Positions 13,747 to 19,422 of a DNA stretch of 19,422 nucleotides are shown piece by piece. Positions within the stretch are counted from its first letter, which is position 1. Every line of letters begins with the position of its first letter. The position numbers were made by a program, and so were the translations under genes. The notes beneath the pieces were generated by a model. That model worked only from the letters and a program-made list of their open reading frames with translations. It did no database searches and was not told the origin of the DNA. Source of the stretch: RYN-433 sp036558265 (GTDB lineage Bacteria > Planctomycetota > Phycisphaerae > Tepidisphaerales > Tepidisphaeraceae); the NCBI GenBank assembly GCA_036558265.1, contig DATBFY010000755.1, positions 1-19,422 of the forward strand. The letters run 5' to 3'.

Positions 13747-15567
13747 TTGGGCGCACACTACGGCTCGACTCACTTCCCCACCACCGACCGCGACGCTGTC
13801 CGCCGCGCCGCCGAAACCGTCGCAAAAGCCCGGGGCATCAAGTGCCTCCTCGGCCCCGCACTCAACGGCTGGGTCGGCGTCTACCCCGAAGGCCACGGTC
13901 AGGACGAATCCGTCGGCCACGATCTCGCGCAGCACGTCCCCGGCCTGGCCCTCCACCTCCTGGTCCACGACGACGACATCTTCGCCTACTGGCTTTGGCG
14001 AGACGGCCAGTTGATCGACTCCTTCCACTCCCGACCCGGCTACTTCGGCGAAGCCAACCGCGCAGCCGAACAAGCCATGACCGGCCGCCCCGAAGCCTTC
14101 GAACCGCTCCTGGGCCCGCGTACCCAGCGGCTCCGCCCCTTGCTCGACCGCGAGAACCACCCCACCTTCGCCTCCGAGCGCCTCGACCAGTTCGCAAAAC
14201 TCCTCCGCATCCCCAACGCCCTCACCGCCTACGAATACCTCAAGGACAGCGAAACCGAGGGCATCAAGGGTTGGCGGCAATTCGAGGAGATCCCCGCCCA
14301 GCAGATCGCCGCCGAGAAAAGCGCCCGCCAGCAGGCACGTAACCGCCTGACCGCCGAGAAAAAGCGCCTGAAATCCACCGGCCTGCTCCTGGCCGAAGAA
14401 TCCCGCAAGGACGCCATGGCCCGTGCCTGCCCCGCCGCCGACGGCTTCCTCGTCGGTTGGCATGGATTTCCATCAGCCCGCGGCAAACCGGATATCGCCT
14501 GGCATCGCCCGCCCTGGAACAAGCCCGAGCATCCACCCATCTCCACCACGCCGCAAATGAACGCCCTCGCCGCCGACCCGGATGCACGCCGCATCGCGGT
14601 CGTGCTGGGCAACCGCGTCGCCGTTTACGATATTGACGGCTGGCAGGTCGTGCGCGAGGTGCCGGAAAAAGACTGGACCTTCGTAGCCGCCCTCTCGGCC
14701 GAGGGCAATCGGCTCGCTCACCTCAACCGCGGGCAAATCGTCGTCACCGACCTCAAGACCGGCCAGCGGCACGCGACTTTCCCAATTCGTGCCAGGAGTG
14801 TCGCCCTTCATCCCTCCGGTGAGTGGCTGGTGGCCGCGGAACTCGGTCTGCAGTTCTTCGACTTGACGAGCCAAGCATCAATCCAAGCGCGAAATATCCG
14901 AGGAAGGCCGACCGACGATTCCGAACAGAACATGGAACAGCACGCCGCAGCCCCTCACAGTCTGGACGTCAACGCGTTCATGGCCCGGTTGCGTGAGGCA
15001 GCGGAAAGGGGACTGCTGTCGCTCTCCGAAAAAGAGATCGCCAAGGCGCGCCGACGGATGGAAAAAGTCTTTAAAGAGGCGCAGCAGCGACTGCTCGAGC
15101 GCAAAGCCCGACGCGCGCAGGAGGGAGACGAACGACCCGGTCTGGTCTACTTCAGCCGCGACGGCCAACGCCTCTGGTGCGGCACCGACCGCGGCCTCCG
15201 CGGCTACGAGTGGCCCGCCGTCCGCGATGCCGCCGGCGACGACATGCCCGAGCCACGCTGGCGTTTCGACTCCCGCGTCCCCGTCGACGGGGGCTACATC
15301 TACCACGCCTGCGAGGAACCCGACGGCCGCGCCATCCTCTTCGCCGGGATCGACGGCAACGTCCGCCGCCTCGACCTCGCCACCTCCGACGTCCAGGAGA
15401 TCCTCACACCGCCCGATGGCGGCGGGATCATCCATCTCTCCCTCAATGCCGACGCCTCCGCCCTGGGCCTGATCATCAACGCCGGCCTCGACCGGGCCCG
15501 CCCGGGCAACCGCGACAACCGCTGCCTCTGGCAGATCTGGAATTACCGCAAACTTCTCGACCGCTGA
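13747..15567 (+). CDS. Propeller-like protein of unknown function (TTG start)
   Basis: A 606-residue protein if it begins at TTG 13747, which has GGAGG four bases upstream and gives the sequence MGAHYGSTHF. The frame is open back to 13624, but that part is the family B repeat. The N-terminal 200 residues form a conserved-looking alpha/beta domain (HFPTTDRDAVRRAAE, LGPALNGWVGVYPEG, DDIFAYWLWRDGQ). A charged helical segment follows at about 185-221. The rest reads as WD40/beta-propeller blades (RRIAVVLGNRVAVYDIDGW, SVALHPSGEWLVAA, GLVYFSRDGQRLWCG, AILFAGIDGNVRRLDL). A second charged helix, about 411-459, interrupts the blades. No signal peptide or enzyme motif is seen, so a cytoplasmic protein-binding role is plausible but unproven. 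Confidence 0.8.
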   Translation: MGAHYGSTHFPTTDRDAVRRAAETVAKARGIKCLLGPALNGWVGVYPEGHGQDESVGHDLAQHVPGLALHLLVHDDDIFAYWLWRDGQLIDSFHSRPGYFGEANRAAEQAMTGRPEAFEPLLGPRTQRLRPLLDRENHPTFASERLDQFAKLLRIPNALTAYEYLKDSETEGIKGWRQFEEIPAQQIAAEKSARQQARNRLTAEKKRLKSTGLLLAEESRKDAMARACPAADGFLVGWHGFPSARGKPDIAWHRPPWNKPEHPPISTTPQMNALAADPDARRIAVVLGNRVAVYDIDGWQVVREVPEKDWTFVAALSAEGNRLAHLNRGQIVVTDLKTGQRHATFPIRARSVALHPSGEWLVAAELGLQFFDLTSQASIQARNIRGRPTDDSEQNMEQHAAAPHSLDVNAFMARLREAAERGLLSLSEKEIAKARRRMEKVFKEAQQRLLERKARRAQEGDERPGLVYFSRDGQRLWCGTDRGLRGYEWPAVRDAAGDDMPEPRWRFDSRVPVDGGYIYHACEEPDGRAILFAGIDGNVRRLDLATSDVQEILTPPDGGGIIHLSLNADASALGLIINAGLDRARPGNRDNRCLWQIWNYRKLLDR

Positions 15568-15927
15568 CCGCCCCCGCCGCGCGCAATTCTCACAATTTTG
15601 TTGCGCTTCCATAACGCGCGCCGCGCAACCCCTCCCGGAGAAAACTCAAAAAGATTTCGCCTGAAAACCCCAGCAAAACCGCGCATTTCGCAACCTTGAT
15701 CGCGCCCCGCGCGTCACCGGCGCGCAACACCTCGCCTATAGGTGGAGGGCGCGCACATGACCTGCAAAGACGCTCGACGCAGGGCTCGCTTCAGCGAGCG
15801 AAATCCCCCCGCCGCGTCGCGCAGCGACTCCGTTCACAAGACTTCCGAAATTCTCCGAAATCTTCCGATCCTGAAGAAAAATCCCGCGCAGGTCCGCCCA
15901 GCTTATCAGGCCCGGAACCATGACCCT
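15568..15927. other. 360-base gap between two convergent genes
   Basis: No coding frame is supported. It contains several short inverted repeats: gcgcaa/ttgcgc (15581-15606), gttgcgc/gcgcaac (15600-15629), gctcgct/agcgagc (15784-15799) and gtcgc/gcgac (15816-15828). There is also a run of three TCCGA motifs spaced exactly ten bases apart (15844-15869). None of the hairpins is followed by a clear T-run, so the terminators of the two flanking genes are not identified. Confidence 0.6.
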
Positions 15928-16896
15928 TCACCGCACCACCGGCTCCACGTCCAGAACCTGCGAATTCGTCGTCGCGTTCCCGAAGTTCGTCTGGTCCTTG
16001 AACGTCCAAACCACGTGCTTGTCCCGATCGACCTCGATCACCTGCGGGTTGTCCGGCCCGGCGTGGCAATTGCCGAAGATGATGTGCCCGTTGGGCAGCA
16101 CCTGCAGTGTCGTCACCCACGCCAGCGTGATGCCCGGCAGATCCTTCTGGTGGATCGCCCAGACGATCTTCTTCTCGGGCGTGACCTCCAGCACGCTGTG
16201 ACCGTTCCCCGTCGCGATCAGCGTGTTGCCGTTCGCAAGACGCAGCGGCTGAAAGGTCTGGTTCCCGAACGCCTCGGGCCCATGTCCGCCCGCGGGCTTC
16301 TGGCCGAAGAGCGGCACCTCGAACTCCCAGACCACGTTGCCGTCGCCGTCGTACTCGCGCACGGCGCCGTCGGCCTCGTGGCTCACCAGGTAATGCCCGT
16401 TCGCGAGCTTGCGCGCCAGCCGCGTGTCGCTGTGCGCGCTCGGATGGTTGCGCTTGAGCTTGACCTCCTTGACGATCTTGCCCGCCGGATCCACCTCGAT
16501 GATCCGCCCGTTGCCCGATTCCACGATCATCGTGTTGCCGTCGGCCAGCCGCTGGATGGCATGGACCTCGACGCGTTTGCCCGCATTGCCATTGGCCTTC
16601 GACGCGTCGTACTCCCAGACCACCTTGTCGGACTTTGGATCGACCTCGACGATGTGCTGGTAGCTGGTCTCGAAGAGGAAGTGGCCGTTGGACAGGGCAT
16701 GCAGGTCGTGCAGGGCGTTGACCTTGTATTCCCACTCGATCCTGCCGTCGGCCCCGACGACGGCGATGTGATGCTTGGTGTCATCGGAAACCAGGAGGCG
16801 GTGCGACACCGTCTTGTCATCCGCGGCCACTGCGCTGGTCGCGGCCCCCATCACAATAGTCAGTGCAACGAGCACTCCGAGCACAAGATCACGCAT
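15928..16896 (-). CDS. Exported beta-propeller protein (PQQ-like/ASST-like repeats)
   Basis: A 322-residue protein with a signal peptide (MRDLVLGVLVALTIVMGAATSAVA, cleavage near residue 25). The mature protein is a series of blade-like repeats with the pattern variable-I-EVD-x-K-VVWE, for example HIAVVGADGRIEWEYKV, HIVEVDPKSDKVVWEYD, RIIEVDPAGKIVKEVKL, AVREYDGDGNVVWEFEV, VLEVTPEKKIVWAI and VIEVDRDKHVVWTFKD. Each pairs with an LANG-x-L/Y or LPNGHIIFGN strand. These resemble PQQ-dependent-enzyme and arylsulfotransferase propellers, but no catalytic His of those families can be assigned, so it may be a binding protein. GAGGAAAGGA precedes ATG 16896; the long upstream extension of the frame lacks any signal. 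It is divergent from the small membrane protein gene. Confidence 0.82.
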   Translation of the reverse strand: MRDLVLGVLVALTIVMGAATSAVAADDKTVSHRLLVSDDTKHHIAVVGADGRIEWEYKVNALHDLHALSNGHFLFETSYQHIVEVDPKSDKVVWEYDASKANGNAGKRVEVHAIQRLADGNTMIVESGNGRIIEVDPAGKIVKEVKLKRNHPSAHSDTRLARKLANGHYLVSHEADGAVREYDGDGNVVWEFEVPLFGQKPAGGHGPEAFGNQTFQPLRLANGNTLIATGNGHSVLEVTPEKKIVWAIHQKDLPGITLAWVTTLQVLPNGHIIFGNCHAGPDNPQVIEVDRDKHVVWTFKDQTNFGNATTNSQVLDVEPVVR

Positions 16897-17033
16897 GGCG
16901 TTCCTTTCCTCGCGCGGTCCAAGACGCGCGCGTTCGACGCCGGACGGGACAGCGGACGAGCCCGGCGGCACCGGGGAATACCGCGGCCGTGGCATCCCCG
17001 TTGCTTCCACCCGATTGCACGCTCGTCCGCGCC

Positions 17034-17058
17034 CGCGCGCGACATGTTGTCGTGCGCG
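17034..17058 (+). repeat. GC-rich hairpin in the leader of the small membrane protein gene
   Basis: cgcgcgcgaca (17034-17044) pairs with tgtcgtgcgcg (17048-17058) with one G-T wobble and a three-base loop. It ends about 20 bases before the ribosome-binding site of the gene at 17093, so it would sit in that mRNA leader or overlap its promoter. Confidence 0.5.
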
Positions 17059-17092
17059 CGCGCCGTCGATACGACACGAAAGGAGTTGCCCG

Positions 17093-17362
17093 ATGTCACG
17101 TTTGATGTCTTCCACCGGGTCCGAAGCGCTCGACCACACCGAGGGCGGCCTTGCCCGTCCGATCGAGGAGTACACCGCCCGCCTGCCGTCCGACACCTTC
17201 CTTTGGCTGGCCGGTGGCTCGATCCTCGGCTCGCTGACGCTCAAGATGATCGGCCGGGACCACGACGCGCTGTTCGTCGGCCAATGGGCCCCGACGTTCC
17301 TGATCCTGGGCCTCTACAACAAGATCGTGAAAGTCGCCGGCCACGACCGGCTCAGCGAATAG
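17093..17362 (+). CDS. Small protein with two hydrophobic segments (89 aa)
   Basis: ATG 17093 has a strong ribosome-binding site (GAAAGGAG) about 7 bases upstream. The 89-residue product has a polar N-terminus (MSRLMSSTGSEALDHTEGG) and two hydrophobic segments at about 36-53 (FLWLAGGSILGSLTLKMI) and 61-78 (FVGQWAPTFLILGLYNKI), joined by a charged turn (GRDHDA) and ending in HDRLSE. This suggests a small inner-membrane hairpin protein. I do not recognise a family function. It stands alone, divergent from the beta-propeller gene, with 196 bases between the two starts for both promoters. The second segment has interior polar residues, so membrane insertion is likely but not certain. Confidence 0.75.
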   Translation: MSRLMSSTGSEALDHTEGGLARPIEEYTARLPSDTFLWLAGGSILGSLTLKMIGRDHDALFVGQWAPTFLILGLYNKIVKVAGHDRLSE

Positions 17363-17397
17363 CCCGCCCCCAACGTGTCCCAACCCGCCATCACAAG

Positions 17398-17441
17398 CGC
17401 CCGCGCGCGCCCACCCACTCACCGGGATGGGCGCGCGGGCG
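17398..17441 (+). terminator. GC-rich hairpin after the small membrane protein gene
   Basis: cgcccgcgcg plus ccca (17398-17407 and 17410-17413) pairs with tgggcgcgcgggcg (17428-17441) with a two-base bulge. It lies 35 bases after the stop and before the tRNA promoter. No T-run follows, so it is at best an atypical terminator. Confidence 0.35.
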
Positions 17442-17470
17442 ACTGTCAGCTATCGCACAATTCGGGCGTC

Positions 17471-17498
17471 TTGACAGACGGGACGCCGGGCGTACCCT
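17471..17498 (+). promoter_or_regulatory. Promoter of tRNA-Arg
   Basis: A consensus TTGACA (17471-17476) is followed after 16 bases by TACCCT (17493-17498), about 33 bases before the tRNA 5' end. It is the best sigma-70-type match in the window and is placed as expected for a stable RNA gene. Confidence 0.65.
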
Positions 17499-17531
17499 TA
17501 ACCGTCCGCCCCCGCGGGCGAAAAAAACGCT

Positions 17532-17605
<74 letters not shown>

Positions 17606-17611
17606 TTAGGC

Positions 17612-17647
17612 AGGACAGCGAGTTACGAAAATCCACTAACTCGTCCT
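17612..17647. repeat. Imperfect inverted repeat just after the tRNA
   Basis: aggac plus gagtta (17612-17616, 17620-17625) is complementary to taactc plus gtcct (17637-17642, 17643-17647), with a three-base bulge on the left arm and an 11-base loop. It could be the tRNA transcript terminator, although only a short ccc/t stretch follows, or a recombinase-related structure beside the attachment site. Confidence 0.45.
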
Positions 17648-17654
17648 CCCCGTC

Positions 17655-17677
17655 TGGCAGAGAAACTTGGCAGAGAA
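17655..17677 (+). repeat. Direct repeat of tggcagagaa near the integrase
   Basis: tggcagagaa occurs at 17655-17664 and again at 17668-17677, 13 bases apart from start to start. It lies between the tRNA and the integrase gene, where arm-type integrase sites or excisionase sites are often found. The role is inferred from position only. Confidence 0.45.
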
Positions 17678-17767
17678 GTGCGCTGAGAAAACGGCGGCGG
17701 ATCGCCGAAACGCGACCGCGGCCGGGCATCCTCTAGGGCTCGCTCCGAGAACCCGGAGGTTTCCGCC

Positions 17768-18784
17768 GTGCCGCACTTCCCCAAACCCTTCTTCCGCTCC
17801 GCCCGGAACGCTTGGTACGTCCAGATCGGCACCCGACAGGTCAAGCTGGGGGCCGACAGGGACTCGGCTTTTCAGCGCTATCACGAGCTAATGTCCGAGC
17901 CGATTGCGGCCCGCGCCGCCCCGCCGCAGATCCCGTCCGACCAACTCGTGGTCGTCATGGTAGACGAGTACCTCGACTGGTGTCAGAAGCACCGCTCCTC
18001 CGACACGTACCGCTGGTACAAGGACCGCCTGAACGATTTCTGCCAGGCCATTCCGGCCGAGCTGACACTCGACCGACTCAAGCCGCACCACGTCCAGAAG
18101 TGGGTGGACGCCAAGGAGGGGCTGGCGTCCGGTTCCCGCCGCAACCTCATCGCGGCCGTCAAGCGGGCGATGAACTGGGCGGAGGAGCAGGGGTACGTGG
18201 AGCGCTCGCCGATCGCCCACCTGCGCAAGCCCGCTTGCGGTCGAAAGGAGCAAATCGTCTCCAATGCCGAGTATCAGGCGCTGCTGGACGCGACGACCGA
18301 TCAAGAGTTCCGTGACCTGCTGACCGTCACGTGGGAGACCGGCTGCAGGCCGCAGGAGTCCCTGCGCGTCGAAGCCCGTCACGTGGACCTCCAGGGGCAG
18401 CGCTGGGTCTTTCCGCCCTCGGAGTCCAAGGGGAAGAAAACCCCTCGGGTCGTCTACCTGACGCCCAAGGCATTGGAGGTCTGTAAGCGATTGATGACGA
18501 AACATGCCGCCGGGCCGCTGTTCCGGAACACAGAGGGCGCGGCGTGGACGCCGGACGCCACGAACTGCCGGTTCTTCACGCTCAAGCGCAAGCTGAAGGT
18601 GAGGTATTCGCTGTACGCGTTGCGCCACTCGTGGGTGAACCGGCTCCTGACGGCCGGGTGTGACGCGTTCTCGGTGGCGCTTCTGGCCGGACACACCGAC
18701 CCGTCGATGCTGGCGAAGCACTACCAGCACCTGTCGCAGTCGCCGGCGTTCCTGTTGGAGCAAGCGAGACGTGCTTCAGCGTGA
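17768..18784 (+). CDS. Tyrosine recombinase (site-specific integrase)
   Basis: A 338-residue protein with an N-terminal arm/core-binding region (about 60-150, with YLDWCQKHRSSDTYRWYKDRL and SRRNLIAAVKRAMNWAEEQG) and a C-terminal catalytic domain. Catalytic residues: Arg194 in ETGCRPQE; Lys223 or 224 in the beta-hairpin SKGKKTPRVVYLT; Arg286 in YALRHSW; His309 in AGHTD; and the nucleophile Tyr319 in KHYQHLS. The first His of the usual HxxR box is Tyr283. GTG 17768 is the start, with CGGAGG 8 bases upstream. It inserts and excises DNA at the adjacent tRNA-Arg by inference from position. The last third reads antisense to the tail of the excisionase-like gene. Confidence 0.93.
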   Translation: MPHFPKPFFRSARNAWYVQIGTRQVKLGADRDSAFQRYHELMSEPIAARAAPPQIPSDQLVVVMVDEYLDWCQKHRSSDTYRWYKDRLNDFCQAIPAELTLDRLKPHHVQKWVDAKEGLASGSRRNLIAAVKRAMNWAEEQGYVERSPIAHLRKPACGRKEQIVSNAEYQALLDATTDQEFRDLLTVTWETGCRPQESLRVEARHVDLQGQRWVFPPSESKGKKTPRVVYLTPKALEVCKRLMTKHAAGPLFRNTEGAAWTPDATNCRFFTLKRKLKVRYSLYALRHSWVNRLLTAGCDAFSVALLAGHTDPSMLAKHYQHLSQSPAFLLEQARRASA

Positions 18785-18992
18785 GTCGCCGAACCGAAGG
18801 TGCGTGCGGCGGTGAGGTCGGCAACTCGTGCGCCGTGACGCGGCAACGCGCCAGGTACGCGTCGAGGTCGCGCTCACTGAAGATGATCCTCCCGCCGACG
18901 CGATAATGGTCGATCGCACGATGGCTGACGAGTTGATAGAGGAGGCTCGGGCTGATCCCGAGCTTCTGCGCTGCCGCCTTGACGGTGAACAT
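18582..18992 (-). CDS. Excisionase-like helix-turn-helix protein
   Basis: ATG 18992 has CGAGGAG 7 bases upstream and opens a 136-residue frame. Residues 1-50 are a winged-helix DNA-binding domain of the excisionase/MerR type (FTVKAAAQKLGISPSLLYQLVSHRAIDHYRVGGRIIFSERDLDAYL, split here across helix, turn and wing). Such proteins direct tyrosine recombinases to excision. The next 20 residues are Pro/Ser-rich. From about residue 70 the frame runs antisense through the last 203 bases of the integrase gene, and that part (Thr/Gly/Ala/Arg-rich) has the look of a shadow. The functional protein may be only the first 75 residues or so, with the stop lost. It faces the integrase tail to tail. Confidence 0.7.
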   Translation of the reverse strand: MFTVKAAAQKLGISPSLLYQLVSHRAIDHYRVGGRIIFSERDLDAYLARCRVTAHELPTSPPHAPSVRRLTLKHVSLAPTGTPATATGAGSASPASTGRCVRPEAPPRTRHTRPSGAGSPTSGATRTANTSPSACA

Positions 18993-19043
18993 GGCATGAC
19001 TCCTCGGAAACTTGACCGTGAATCGCAGTCTCACACGCGCCGT

Positions 19044-19253
19044 TCACGACCGCTCGACCGATTCACCCGCACGCGCGTTCGGCCGCGCTTCCGCGGCGGC
19101 GACGGCGATCCTGACCTGCTTGTAAGCGTCGTGCGGGCAGAGGTGCATCGTCTGTTCCCGGAAAACCACCTCGAAGACCTGCGTTTCCTTGTCGCACGCG
19201 ATGCACGTTCCCGTGATGCCGGTGACGATGAATGCTGATGTTTTGGTGACCAT
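19044..19253 (-). CDS. Small Cys/His protein, possible zinc binder (69 aa)
   Basis: A 69-residue frame directly upstream of the excisionase-like gene on the same strand, with a 51-base gap. It contains Cys17-x2-Cys20 (TCIACDKET) and His37, Cys39 and His41 (MHLCPHDAY), a spacing that could hold one zinc ion, with a predicted beta-hairpin (QVFEVVFREQ) between them. The C-terminus is Ala/Arg-rich. I do not recognise the family. Its position suggests a regulatory or accessory function in the integrated element, but this is inference. No good ribosome-binding site is seen before ATG 19253, so the start may be wrong; the Cys/His core would be retained with any nearby start. Confidence 0.6.
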   Translation of the reverse strand: MVTKTSAFIVTGITGTCIACDKETQVFEVVFREQTMHLCPHDAYKQVRIAVAAAEARPNARAGESVERS

Positions 19254-19422
19254 GCGGCCAGATTAGCGGATGGCGAAGTGCCCCGAGCTGACATGGCGCG
19301 TTTTTCTCGTTTCCCGGCTCGATCGGCTTGCCCGTTAGCTATTGCATGCTATGCCAGCGACACTGCAATCCCCCGTTGTGTCGCGCCCCGCAATCTATGA
19401 TGCGCGCGGGAGCGCCACTTTC

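Noticed and set aside
15735..15750. TATAGG as a -10 promoter element
   Set aside because: No fitting -35 and no plus-strand gene downstream; both flanking genes converge on this region.
19254..19422. Search for a promoter, tRNA or second attachment site in the last 169 bases
   Set aside because: A GCATGC palindrome and a weak TTGCAG/CAATAG pair on the minus strand are present, but neither is good enough to call, and no copy of the tRNA 3' end was found.

Overview
This is a high-GC window, very probably from a planctomycete, most likely the class Phycisphaerae. The grounds are a secreted beta-helix protein that combines a DPLEGR-type N-terminal motif, a SLRQAI (CSLREA-like) segment and a C-terminal dockerin; a thioredoxin-like/CxxCH/PDZ secreted protein; and intergenic space full of short dispersed inverted repeats. 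The class assignment rests on remembered family distributions, not on a search.

Layout. 1-558: 3' part of a pirin-family cupin gene. 759-1517: short-chain dehydrogenase. 1631-2206: exported YceI protein, followed by a clear intrinsic terminator. 2338-3177: polytopic membrane protein. 3264-3854: exported protein of unknown function. 3922-4110: possible one-helix small protein. On the minus strand come a RarD-type EamA transporter (4157-5116), a serine hydrolase of the class C beta-lactamase family (5248-6351) and the 1185-residue beta-helix/dockerin protein (6522-10079). Divergent from the last is the thioredoxin-like/PDZ protein (10321-11658). Then come a RhlE-like DEAD-box helicase with a structured leader (11979-13502), a propeller-like protein with a probable TTG start (13747-15567), a convergent exported beta-propeller protein on the minus strand (15928-16896) and a divergent two-helix small protein (17093-17362).

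From 17471 the character changes: a canonical promoter drives tRNA-Arg(ACG), followed directly by a tyrosine recombinase in the same direction, then on the opposite strand an excisionase-like HTH protein and a small Cys/His protein. This is the integrase-proximal end of an element inserted at a tRNA gene, and its cargo and far attachment site lie beyond the window. It is the part most likely to open onto something undescribed.

The ancestral part looks like ordinary chromosome: mostly single-gene units of redox, envelope and surface functions without a shared pathway. Its notable feature is intergenic. At least two dispersed repeat families have two copies each in the window (573-699 with 6404-6499; 1546-1581 with 13626-13661), and three more long hairpins lie at 11686-11745, 11895-11977 and 13532-13593. 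I saw no CRISPR array, rRNA, insertion sequence or obvious defence operon.
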